From NCBI GenBank assembly GCA_902573015.1, contig CACGIE010000010.1:1-39607 (forward strand): 39,607 nucleotides of DNA. The letters run 5' to 3'. Position 1 is the first letter of the stretch. The number at the start of each line of letters is the position of its first letter. Of this stretch, positions 1-7,429 are shown one piece after another. The translations under genes were made by a program, and so were the position numbers. Source of the stretch: an uncultured Candidatus Poseidoniales archaeon (lineage in GTDB: Archaea; Thermoplasmatota; Poseidoniia; Poseidoniales; Thalassarchaeaceae). The notes under the pieces were generated by a model. That model was not told the DNA's origin. It was given only the letters and a program-made list of their open reading frames with translations, and did no database searches.

Positions 1-196
1 AGGACTCCACTGATCCCGAGTAGACGTGGTAGGTCAGTATGTCGACCAGCGTTGCGTTCTCCTCGTCGGTGTCGAAGGAGGCCAGGTCGATACCGGCGGC
101 TGCGAAGGCCGCGTCAGTGGGTGCGAAGACCGTGAAGGGGCCTTCAGCCTGCAGTGCCGTCACGAGATCTGCGTGGGCTAGAGCGGCTACCAGTGA
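1..196. repeat. Copy 2 of a perfect long direct repeat in the fasciclin gene
   Basis: Positions 1-196 match 616-811 base for base (offset 615 bp, 205 codons); identity breaks at 197/812. The repeat may continue left of the window. It encodes the first part of a FAS1 domain. Confidence 0.93.
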
Positions 197-952
197 TCCG
201 TGAATGGTGGTTGCTTGTGCGGTCATTGCGATGTCCACAGCAGGCGTCCACACGTAGGACTCGCATTCTTCTTGGCTAACCATGGTGAAAGCATGAGTCA
301 CCAAATTGTAGCACCCCGTGAAGGTCTGACCGTTCATTTCGAAGTCTACGTAGTAGGCGTAAGCCATGCATTCCTCGAAAGATGCACCAGCCGATACTGT
401 GTGCGTGTACAGGTTGTAGCATATGTCGCCATCCTCCACAGTAACATCAGCTGGAGGCATGAGGACCTTGTCGATCACGTGGATTATCCCGTTGGATGCG
501 ACTACGTCAGCGGTGGTCACCGTTGCGTCGCCGATGCTGACCGCTCCGTCAGCCACGGTGAATGTGGCCTCGTCGCCGTTCAGCATCGTCACAGTGAGGC
601 CGTCGGTCACAGCCGAGGACTCCACTGATCCCGAGTAGACGTGGTAGGTCAGTATGTCGACCAGCGTTGCGTTCTCCTCGTCGGTGTCGAAGGAGGCCAG
701 GTCGATACCGGCGGCTGCGAAGGCCGCGTCAGTGGGTGCGAAGACCGTGAAGGGGCCTTCAGCCTGCAGTGCCGTCACGAGATCTGCGTGGGCTAGAGCG
801 GCTACCAGTGAATCGTGTTGCCCCGTGTTTAGTGCGTTCGTTGGTATGTCATCAGATTCCTCTGCCGCCACGATTGGACTGAGAGACATAGCACCGATGG
901 TGAAAGTCACATACATCCCTACGATGATCGGCATGATCATTCTTGTATTCAT
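1..952 (-). CDS. Secreted fasciclin (FAS1) repeat protein, C-terminus beyond the window
   Basis: The minus-strand frame is open from the ATG at 952 to the window edge (317 codons read; no stop seen). It starts with a hydrophobic signal segment (residues 1-30), then a FAS1 domain (about 48-167) with the family motifs GPFTVFAPTDAAF, ILTYHVYSG and NGIIHVIDKVLMP. A linker (176-240) holds two Cys modules (C178/C195 and C214/C230, each followed by T-H at +5/+6). A second FAS1 domain begins near 253. FAS1 proteins are extracellular or surface adhesion-type proteins; a surface role here is inference. The second domain is identical in DNA to the first over the visible part. A stop codon lies in frame just upstream of the ATG, so the start is firm. 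The gene lies downstream of the TrmB-like gene in the same direction but has its own TATA-like box. Confidence 0.9.
   Translation of the reverse strand, partial: MNTRMIMPIIVGMYVTFTIGAMSLSPIVAAEESDDIPTNALNTGQHDSLVAALAHADLVTALQAEGPFTVFAPTDAAFAAAGIDLASFDTDEENATLVDILTYHVYSGSVESSAVTDGLTVTMLNGDEATFTVADGAVSIGDATVTTADVVASNGIIHVIDKVLMPPADVTVEDGDICYNLYTHTVSAGASFEECMAYAYYVDFEMNGQTFTGCYNLVTHAFTMVSQEECESYVWTPAVDIAMTAQATTIHGSLVAALAHADLVTALQAEGPFTVFAPTDAAFAAAGIDLASFDTDEENATLVDILTYHVYSGSVES
616..811. repeat. Copy 1 of a perfect long direct repeat in the fasciclin gene
   Basis: Identical to 1-196. The offset of 615 bp keeps frame, so the unit is a domain plus linker of 205 codons. Identity at third codon positions too points to recent duplication or ongoing gene conversion. 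Confidence 0.93.
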
Positions 953-1007
953 ACGCCGGCGGATGTCAATCCATTAATGAAGGAGTGTTTGTTTCTCGTG
1001 TTCGAGG

Positions 1008-1014
1008 ATATATA
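1008..1014 (-). promoter_or_regulatory. TATA-like box for the fasciclin gene
   Basis: ATATATA lies about 55-60 bp upstream of the ATG at 952, predicting a short leader of roughly 30 nt. It is in the 91-bp gap between the fasciclin and TrmB-like genes. Confidence 0.4.
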
Positions 1015-1043
1015 CATGTGTTTCTAACTCGACAATTCTCAGA

Positions 1044-2408
1044 CTATGCCATTATCAGGTTGTACACATGTAGTGCTTCTGGATCCTTTGAGATAACTTC
1101 CCTAGTCACAGCAATTTCCCCTCCCTCTGGATATCTTGACTGTAAAGCCCCCTCTATGATTCCGTCATCCAGTGCCCACACTGGCAATTCTCCGCCTTCT
1201 GGGAATTCAGAGAACTGTACCTTGATGTGGAACTCCGGTTCCAAATCGTAGCTGAGGGTGCCCAAGCCTGCGTGCTCCCACCAATCCATCATCTCATTTA
1301 GGAACTCGATTTCCTGGCTGATACCTCTCAGGCTGAATGCCAACTCTTGACCGACTCGATTCCCTATCTGCCTCATCAAGGACTCCAGGTCAATCCCGAA
1401 ATCCCTCAGACTCGCTATTCCTCCGTGGTTCAGCTTCTTCCTTGCATCGCTGATCTCTAGTCCCGAGGCCATGAATGCATCGATATTGAAAGGAGTGTCC
1501 TCCTCAGGAAGGTCCTTCTCGATCATCAGAACTTCGCGGATCTTTTCTAGGAACGAGCCTTCGTTCAGGGTTAGTTTCAACGGATCAGTAATCCTCTCCT
1601 CAGTGTACCTCTTGGATGCGGTATCGAAGGGAATGGCCTCTTCCCAAATCGTCTCAATCAGGTTCCTCTGGTTCTCTGCGAACTGTGCAGATTCTATTAC
1701 CAGGGCAGCATCGTTCTTCCCCTTCCCTACAGGATTATCATCGGAATTCAGGTACTGGATAACTTCACTTTGATCCATCACTGCACCCTGGGCCTCCATT
1801 TCTTCCGAGTGGCGAACTTCGATAGACTCGTGAAGGTCGTTGTAGAACCGAACTGTCCTCTTGTCCAGTTGAGCCAGAACCCGAACTCTTACTCCTCTCT
1901 TTGCAGCATCGTTGATGGAAGTAATGGTGGCATTCCTGCACAGTGGTAGAATGCCGAATCTTCCCAGAATCATCACAAGGTCAGATTCTGAATCATTGCC
2001 CATTTTCTCCAGTCTACCAAGAATCCTAACTCTCTCCTTGAGAATTGTGAACTTTGGATTATCTTCGGCTTCAACCTCTTGGAATTCGAAATTTGAACTC
2101 TCAACGGAGGACTGAATCTCCTCGAAACTACTCTCTATCCTGTTCAGTTGTCTCCTGCGAATCTCAATGAGCTGTTCGACGGCTTGGTCTATCCTGGGAC
2201 AGGTGAATCTCATTGGCCTGTCAGCAATTACGGAGACCATTCCCTTCTCTTGGAGGTCCTCCAGAGCCTTGTAGGCATCCAGCCTCGTCACTCCCAATTC
2301 CTTAGCAACCTCGCTAGCCTTCATACTGGGCTTGCCCGCAAGCACGTTAACCACCGAGACCTCTCTCTCAGAAAGTCCAGAATCGCTTAGTATCTGGTTC
2401 CAGTCCAT
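1044..2408 (-). CDS. TrmB-family transcriptional regulator
   Basis: A 454-residue protein. Residues 1-75 form a winged helix-turn-helix of the TrmB type (PSMKASEVAKELGVTRLDAY, then a wing). A helical segment follows (80-110), as the dimer helix does in TrmB proteins, and then a phospholipase-D-like effector fold (about 140-225; LVMILGRFGILPLC, RVRVLAQLDKRTVRFYNDL). TrmB proteins usually sense sugars or other small molecules and repress or activate transport genes. The extra 200-residue C-terminal part (about 255-454) has no motif I recognise. Its ATG at 2408 abuts the peroxiredoxin stop codon with no gap, so the two are very likely co-transcribed. This suggests, but does not prove, a link to redox state. 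Ligand unknown. Confidence 0.8.
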   Translation of the reverse strand: MDWNQILSDSGLSEREVSVVNVLAGKPSMKASEVAKELGVTRLDAYKALEDLQEKGMVSVIADRPMRFTCPRIDQAVEQLIEIRRRQLNRIESSFEEIQSSVESSNFEFQEVEAEDNPKFTILKERVRILGRLEKMGNDSESDLVMILGRFGILPLCRNATITSINDAAKRGVRVRVLAQLDKRTVRFYNDLHESIEVRHSEEMEAQGAVMDQSEVIQYLNSDDNPVGKGKNDAALVIESAQFAENQRNLIETIWEEAIPFDTASKRYTEERITDPLKLTLNEGSFLEKIREVLMIEKDLPEEDTPFNIDAFMASGLEISDARKKLNHGGIASLRDFGIDLESLMRQIGNRVGQELAFSLRGISQEIEFLNEMMDWWEHAGLGTLSYDLEPEFHIKVQFSEFPEGGELPVWALDDGIIEGALQSRYPEGGEIAVTREVISKDPEALHVYNLIMA

Positions 2409-2873
2409 TTATTGTCCCCCATCACCGCTAAGCGCCGAGATAATCTGAGCAACGTGCTTCCTAGGTCTGAAAAGCCAGTCGTAAACGTGGTGAACGGTGT
2501 TGTCTGGTCCGATAACGAAAGAGGATTTAGACGGAAACAAGCCTAGGTGAAGAGGGACTCCGAATTTCTCCGCCACATGTCTTTCCTGATCAGAAAGAAG
2601 AGGGAATGGAAGATCCAACTCCTTCTTGAATTTCTTGTGCTGTTGAACCGTGTCCTGGCTGATCCCGATTACTTCAACGGAAGGTTCGAGAGACTGGAAC
2701 AGCTCATACTGCTCCTTGAAACTCAGACAACCCCTCTTGCATGTCGGGGAACCGCTCTTTGCGAAGAAGAAGACCACCTTCCACTGGCCTTCGAGATCGG
2801 ACAATCTGAACATATCGCCCTCACTTGTCTCTAATTCGAATTCAGGAGCCACTTCTCCGATATTGAGGACCAT
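2409..2873 (-). CDS. Peroxiredoxin, BCP/PrxQ type
   Basis: A thiol peroxidase of 154 residues with the thioredoxin fold (APEFEL near the N-terminus, WKVVFFFAKSGSPTCKRGC, later PFPLLSDQERHVAEKFGV). The likely peroxidatic Cys is C45 and a likely partner Cys is C49 (C-x3-C; classic BCP proteins have C-x4-C). The usual Pro of the PxxxT/SxxC motif is Ala here, while the Ser three residues before the Cys is kept. I chose the ATG at 2873 because GGTGAG lies 6 nt before it (2880-2885) and a TATA box lies about 75 bp upstream; an in-frame TTG at 2924 would add 17 unconserved residues. It detoxifies peroxides in the cytoplasm. It is the first gene of an operon with the TrmB-like regulator. Confidence 0.9.
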   Translation of the reverse strand: MVLNIGEVAPEFELETSEGDMFRLSDLEGQWKVVFFFAKSGSPTCKRGCLSFKEQYELFQSLEPSVEVIGISQDTVQQHKKFKKELDLPFPLLSDQERHVAEKFGVPLHLGLFPSKSSFVIGPDNTVHHVYDWLFRPRKHVAQIISALSGDGGQ

Positions 2874-2946
2874 ATTTTTCTCACCAATCTCCGTACTGTA
2901 CGATTTGTCCGTCTTAAACAACAAGCAAAATTGGGTATAATAATGG

Positions 2947-2956
2947 CTTTATAAAG
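2947..2956 (-). promoter_or_regulatory. TATA box for the peroxiredoxin-trmB operon
   Basis: CTTTATAAAG, a strong archaeal TATA element. It predicts transcription from about 2926 and a 50-nt leader carrying the GGTGAG ribosome-binding site at 2880-2885. Confidence 0.55.
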
Positions 2957-3038
2957 AAGTGTTTCAATCTCTCGGAGATTAGAAAGCCAGATAGAGATCA
3001 TAATCTCGTTCTGTACTCATGTTTTCCTCAATCAGCAA

Positions 3039-3281
3039 CTAAGCTAGCCCAGGCCATCTCTTCTTGATCGCTCTGAAGATTACTCTCGATATCACCATCG
3101 ACGAAAGTAGGAAGGCCACAGAAACCCAAATCGGGGCTTCATCGCTTGTGGCTAGGAAATACGTGATTATGACTATTCCAGCACCGTAAATGGCTCTGAA
3201 TACGGAGAAAATGAGGAACGACCTGAATAGTCTATTTTCTAGAAGCCTTGAGATCGGACCAACTCTTTCTCCTTCTGACAT
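3039..3281 (-). CDS. Small membrane protein, function unknown
   Basis: An 80-residue protein with an ATG start and two predicted membrane helices (about 20-43, SFLIFSVFRAIYGAGIVIIT, and 51-69, IWVSVAFLLSSMVISRVIF). It ends in a basic tail (RAIKKRW). Small two-helix proteins of this shape occur in the DUF4229 group, but I cannot confirm membership. It stands alone between the peroxiredoxin promoter region and the divergent CobW-type gene. Confidence 0.6.
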   Translation of the reverse strand: MSEGERVGPISRLLENRLFRSFLIFSVFRAIYGAGIVIITYFLATSDEAPIWVSVAFLLSSMVISRVIFRAIKKRWPGLA

Positions 3282-3410
3282 ATCGGTAACAAAGAAACCA
3301 CGAACATCTATTTTCCTACTTTGAATTGCGTATTTCTAGCAAAGGCAAGACTCACGGATGGGGCCAGGAAATGAAAATAATAAAATTCGAAACGCAAATA
3401 TTAGTCTGGA

Positions 3411-3418
3411 TTAAATAA
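3411..3418 (+). promoter_or_regulatory. TATA-like box for the CobW-family gene
   Basis: TTAAATAA lies 24-34 bp upstream of the two possible starts (GTG 3438, ATG 3447), a distance consistent with a leaderless or nearly leaderless transcript. Confidence 0.45.
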
Positions 3419-3446
3419 CCTACATTGGCACACATATGTGATAGAA

Positions 3447-4640
3447 ATGGTAGTTAACGAATCCTCGGAAGAAAATAGACGCATACCCGTCACAGTATTG
3501 ACTGGTTTCCTTGGTTCGGGCAAGACTACCCTACTGAACCACATACTTACCAGTACTGAACACAAGATGAAATTCGCAGTGATCGAGAACGAGTTCGGGG
3601 ATGTCGGGATAGACGAGAATATCCTCGTTGAGAGCTCAGAGGAGAGCATTATCGAGGTGATGAACGGCTGTATCTGTTGTACAGTCAGAGGGGATCTGAC
3701 TGATTTGCTAAAAAGGATGCATGAGAGGATAAAGGACTTCGATGGAGTACTGATAGAGACAACTGGCCTGGCAGACCCGGCACCAGTGGCTCAGACATTT
3801 TTTGTCGATGATGACATCGTCGATAAGTACAAGCTAGACGGAATAATCACAGTCGCCGACGCCAAACACATCATCCAGCACCTCGATGAGGAAAAGCCAG
3901 AAGGTGTCGAAAACGAGTCAGTTGAACAGATTGCGTTCGCGGATCGCATCATGCTGAACAAGATAGACCTCGTTTCAGAGGAGGAGCTCGAAGAGGTCGA
4001 AAGCAAAATCAAGTCGATCAACAGGTTCGCACCAATGTATCACACTGAGAACAGCATCATCGATCCGGTGAATCTGATCAACATAGGATCATTCGACTTA
4101 GAGAAGACCCTAGAGATGGATCCAGAGTTCCTAGACACCGAAGCCGAGCACGAGCATGATGACCGTGTAACATCAACCAGTTCCAAGTTCGAGGGAGCAC
4201 TCAATGTGAACAAACTCGAGAGATGGATAGGGGAGCTGATGCAAACCAAGGGCGAGGACTTGTTCAGATACAAGGGAGTCCTAGCCGTCAAGGGTATGGA
4301 TCAGAAATTCGTCTTCCAGGGTGTGCATATGCTGTTCGGAGGGGGCTTCAGTTCCGAGGTAGCGCCTTGGAAGGAAGGTGAGACTAGGGAGTGCCGATTC
4401 GTCTTCATAGGTCGAGATCTGGATCACGAAGAACTCCAGCAAGGACTGATGGACTGCAAGGCAGAGGAACTCAGATTCAAGGTTGGTGACACCGTTTACG
4501 CTAATATCGGCGAGTTCACAGAAGGCAGGATCCTGAAATGCTGGGATGAAGGCAACCCGTATCGAGTAGAAATCCAGAACGAGGAGAGGTCAAATGTTTG
4601 GGTCCCCATAGACAGCAACGACTACGTCATCCCCGGATGA
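3447..4640 (+). CDS. CobW/COG0523-family metallochaperone GTPase
   Basis: A G3E-family P-loop GTPase of 397 residues. Walker A is GFLGSGKTT (20-28), the switch region is ENEFGDVGID, the family metal motif CxCC is at C75/C77/C78 (NGCICCTVRGDL), and NKIDL is the guanine motif. A His/Asp stretch (EAEHEHDDR) lies in the middle and the CobW_C domain follows (GRDLDHEELQQGL). The family hands metals, often zinc, to client enzymes or helps cobalamin synthesis; a few kb from a zinc-type importer, zinc is the likelier cargo (inference). About 60 extra C-terminal residues (KVGDTVYANIGEF onward) look like a small beta domain. I prefer the ATG at 3447; an in-frame GTG at 3438 adds three residues. Confidence 0.88.
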   Translation: MVVNESSEENRRIPVTVLTGFLGSGKTTLLNHILTSTEHKMKFAVIENEFGDVGIDENILVESSEESIIEVMNGCICCTVRGDLTDLLKRMHERIKDFDGVLIETTGLADPAPVAQTFFVDDDIVDKYKLDGIITVADAKHIIQHLDEEKPEGVENESVEQIAFADRIMLNKIDLVSEEELEEVESKIKSINRFAPMYHTENSIIDPVNLINIGSFDLEKTLEMDPEFLDTEAEHEHDDRVTSTSSKFEGALNVNKLERWIGELMQTKGEDLFRYKGVLAVKGMDQKFVFQGVHMLFGGGFSSEVAPWKEGETRECRFVFIGRDLDHEELQQGLMDCKAEELRFKVGDTVYANIGEFTEGRILKCWDEGNPYRVEIQNEERSNVWVPIDSNDYVIPG

Positions 4641-4674
4641 TAGAATAAGTAGCCTATCGAACCTCCAAACTAGC

Positions 4675-4683
4675 AATTATATT
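4675..4683 (+). promoter_or_regulatory. TATA-like box for the pirin gene
   Basis: AATTATATT is centred about 26 bp upstream of the GTG at 4705, the spacing of a leaderless archaeal promoter. This supports that start. Confidence 0.5.
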
Positions 4684-4704
4684 CGTGCCTCCTTAGCATT
4701 ATCA

Positions 4705-5583
4705 GTGCGCAAAGTCGTAGATATCATCCCGACCCACACAGTGAGGGAAGGCGGGGGGTTCAAGGTTCGTAGACCCTCTAGGATGAATAGCGTACAGAGT
4801 CCTTTCTTGTTGATAGACGAAATGGGCCCAGTCGACTATGGTCCGGGCGAGGCCGTTGGGGCTCCCTGGCACCCCCACAGAGGGTTCGAAACAGTGACTT
4901 ATCTCCTTGATGGGAGAATGCAGCACGAAGATAGCGCCGGCAACAGTGGCGAGTTGAACCCCGGAGACGTCCAATGGATGACCGCGGGCAGGGGTATAAT
5001 TCACTCAGAGGAGCCTCACGAGGAGTTCAGGAGAACTGGGGGGCGAACACACGGTTTCCAAATTTGGGTGAATCTCCCTGCCAAAAACAAAATGATGGCT
5101 CCGAGGTACCAAGAAATCCCCGCGAAAGAGTCGCCCACTGTTCGAGACGAAGGAATTTGGGCTCGGGTCATTGCAGGGGAATGCCTAGGCGTTTCCTCGT
5201 CAATAGATACAGTCATCCCAATCACACTGATTCACGTCAAGATGGAAGAAGGCTCGGGCCTAATACAAGAAATAGCGCCGGATCTGAACGCGATGATCTA
5301 TGTTTTCGGTGGCAGAGTCAAGCTAGAAGACCCACTCAGTGTACGAAATCACCCACTTCCATTCGGCCTGGGCGTCAAACAGTTTGTGAGTGATGGGGAA
5401 TTAGCGCTGCTGTCGCAAGGGGAGAAGATTGAGATCAAGTCCGAGTCAGAATCGGAATTTCTGATTTTAGCCGGCCCAGAAATAAATGAGCCAATCGCGC
5501 GATACGGTCCGTTTGTGATGAATACTAGAGAGGAGATTAATCAGGCCTTCCTGGACTACCAGAATGGCACATTTGCAAATTGA
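4705..5583 (+). CDS. Pirin family protein (metal-binding bicupin)
   Basis: A 292-residue pirin with the full N-terminal cupin signature: RRPSRMNSVQSPFLLIDEMG, WHPHRGFETVTYLLDG, GDVQWMTAGRGIIHSEEP. The four metal ligands of pirins are present (H56, H58, H100, E102). Known pirins bind iron or another divalent metal; some are quercetinases and others act in redox signalling, so the substrate cannot be told. The GTG start fits a TATA-like box 26 bp upstream. It follows the CobW-type gene on the same strand but with its own promoter, and converges with the metal-permease gene (33-bp gap). Confidence 0.9.
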   Translation: MRKVVDIIPTHTVREGGGFKVRRPSRMNSVQSPFLLIDEMGPVDYGPGEAVGAPWHPHRGFETVTYLLDGRMQHEDSAGNSGELNPGDVQWMTAGRGIIHSEEPHEEFRRTGGRTHGFQIWVNLPAKNKMMAPRYQEIPAKESPTVRDEGIWARVIAGECLGVSSSIDTVIPITLIHVKMEEGSGLIQEIAPDLNAMIYVFGGRVKLEDPLSVRNHPLPFGLGVKQFVSDGELALLSQGEKIEIKSESESEFLILAGPEINEPIARYGPFVMNTREEINQAFLDYQNGTFAN

Positions 5584-5616
5584 GAAACTTGCTGAAATCA
5601 ATATTTTCCCGCTCAC

Positions 5617-6549
5617 CTATCTTGCAAGGGGGTCCGTTCTGAAAAGAGGAAGAATGACTAGCTGAATTAGTGCTACTACAAGAAAAATAGATGCCGAGGT
5701 TAGAGCTATTGTGGAGCCCGTGCCAGTCCTCAACTCCGCAGAGACATAAATCCCGATTATTGTGGATGATAGTCCGAATACCTGCGCCCATATGAGGCAA
5801 GATCGGAAGCTCCTTGATACGATCTGAGAAGTCGCAGCGGGAGTAACCAAGAGGGCGGTAACCAGGAGAGCCCCAACAAACTGCACCATGCTTACCACTA
5901 CTATGGCAGTGACTACGCTGAATGTCCTACCTATTCTCCTAACAGGGATGCCCTGGATCTGCACGGAAATCGGGTCGATTGCCGTTGCCAGCAAGACATG
6001 GCGGAAAGTTCCTAGGAACCCCATAGAGAAAATGCTCATCAAGACAATGATTTCGAAGCTTTCATCATAGATAAGCAGGATATTTCCAAACAAATAACCC
6101 TCCACAGTATGGGTGATTCCACCCCCCCAATAAGACAGACCAAACAGTCCCAATGCCAGCACCCCTGTCGAGAAAATCGCAATCGCTGCATCCCCTGTCA
6201 GTATTCCCCTGGACTGCAACTCGTGGATTAGCAGTGATGAAATCACACTGAAGAACAATGCATACCAAAGAGGAGATGCGGCGCCCAGTACGAGCCCTAC
6301 TGCAACCCCGCCGAATGTGACATGGGCCAAGCCATCACCCATCAATGCGAGATTCCTAATCAATAGGAATGAGCCTAGATATGCAGCTACCATCGTTACC
6401 AACAAGGCAGCAACGAACGCATTTTGGAAGAGTGGTACTGTGAAGAAAGAGGGAAAAATCTCCCCTGGAACATGTGGGGCTATGCGTTCCAATATCGGGG
6501 ATATTAGAGACATTAGTTCAGCACCGACTCCCATATTAATGATCCACAT
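5617..6549 (-). CDS. znuB: ABC metal-importer permease, ZnuB/MntB type
   Basis: A 310-residue ABC-3 family membrane protein with about eight or nine hydrophobic helices. Family features are the FLLIRNLALMGDGLAHVTFG segment, the RGILTGDAAIAIFSTG region and a late GALLVTALLVTPAATSQIVS segment. It forms the channel of a Zn/Mn-type importer with the ATPase encoded 19 bp upstream and the binding protein upstream of that; the order is A-C-B along the minus strand. Start ATG 6549; an internal Met (residue 6) is also possible. Metal specificity cannot be read from the permease; zinc is favoured by the His-rich partner proteins. Confidence 0.9.
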   Translation of the reverse strand: MWIINMGVGAELMSLISPILERIAPHVPGEIFPSFFTVPLFQNAFVAALLVTMVAAYLGSFLLIRNLALMGDGLAHVTFGGVAVGLVLGAASPLWYALFFSVISSLLIHELQSRGILTGDAAIAIFSTGVLALGLFGLSYWGGGITHTVEGYLFGNILLIYDESFEIIVLMSIFSMGFLGTFRHVLLATAIDPISVQIQGIPVRRIGRTFSVVTAIVVVSMVQFVGALLVTALLVTPAATSQIVSRSFRSCLIWAQVFGLSSTIIGIYVSAELRTGTGSTIALTSASIFLVVALIQLVILPLFRTDPLAR

Positions 6550-6568
6550 CTTCCATCATCCTCATCTA

Positions 6569-7375
6569 TTATTGGTGCTCATGACTATGGTCGTCATGGA
6601 CGTGTATTATCCCTCTCAATCCAGCGAGAGAGGAAAAGTCAGGGACCTCATCTGACGGCCCATCGAATCTAACGCTCCCTTCAAGGTAGACGATTCGATG
6701 AGCCGCCTGTGTTATTGTGGTCAAATCGTGAGAAACCATCAGCACTGTCATATTTTCTTTGTGGCACAGGTCATCTAACAATTTCAGCAGAGAATTCCTC
6801 GAGGGCAGATCCACCCCTACCAGAGGCTCATCCAAGAGTAGGAAATCGGCTTCAGATGCCAGTGCTCTAGCGATTACTGAACGTTGAAGTTGACCTCCCG
6901 ATAGTCTTCTTACGTCAGTATCCGCCTTATCGACGAGTCCGACCATTTCCAATGCCCTGTTAACTCGCGCATTCCTTTCTGAGTTGCCCAGAATGAACAT
7001 ATTCTGCGGATTTAGAGTACCCAATCTAACCAGTTCTCTCACAGTGATTCGAATATTGCTAGACAGGTTTGAAGCGGCTTGTGGCACCCACCCTATTCTT
7101 CCATGATCAGAGTTCGAGAAACGCTCTTTTCCGTATACTCGGACTATGCCACCCGTGTTGGGGACAGGTTCCAGAAGCCCCAGGATGGTCAGAAGAAGTG
7201 TCGTTTTACCGCTCCCATTCGGGCCGACCAATCCTACGAACTCGCCCTTTCTGATTTCGAGGTCCACATCTTGGATCACTATTTCGCCAGAACGCGCTAC
7301 AGATAGGTCACTAATCTGCAGGAGGGGGGTCGTCGACTCCACTCCTTTTGCAGAACCCAGCCCCATCTCAAGCAT
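6569..7375 (-). CDS. znuC: ABC metal-importer ATPase, ZnuC/MntA type
   Basis: A 268-residue ABC ATPase with Walker A GPNGSGKTT, Q-loop VPQAASNL, signature LSGGQLQRSVIARAL, Walker B FLLLDEPLVGVD and H-loop SHD. It powers import by the adjacent permease. The C-terminus ends in a His/Asp tail (HVHDDHSHEHQ), a smaller echo of the His-rich binding protein and compatible with cytoplasmic metal sensing or buffering (inference). The start is ATG 7375. The gene sits 54 bp downstream of the binding-protein gene, presumably in one transcript. Confidence 0.92.
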   Translation of the reverse strand: MLEMGLGSAKGVESTTPLLQISDLSVARSGEIVIQDVDLEIRKGEFVGLVGPNGSGKTTLLLTILGLLEPVPNTGGIVRVYGKERFSNSDHGRIGWVPQAASNLSSNIRITVRELVRLGTLNPQNMFILGNSERNARVNRALEMVGLVDKADTDVRRLSGGQLQRSVIARALASEADFLLLDEPLVGVDLPSRNSLLKLLDDLCHKENMTVLMVSHDLTTITQAAHRIVYLEGSVRFDGPSDEVPDFSSLAGLRGIIHVHDDHSHEHQ

Positions 7376-7429
7376 CTCTCCTAGAAGCTCTCGAGAGGAT
7401 GGCCCTCAAGAGGGACCTTCTCAATCCCC

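Noticed and set aside
3431-3440. Palindrome CACATATGTG at the CobW-family start region as a metal-regulator operator
   Set aside because: A 10-bp palindrome is expected by chance in a window this long, and no second copy near the other metal genes was seen.
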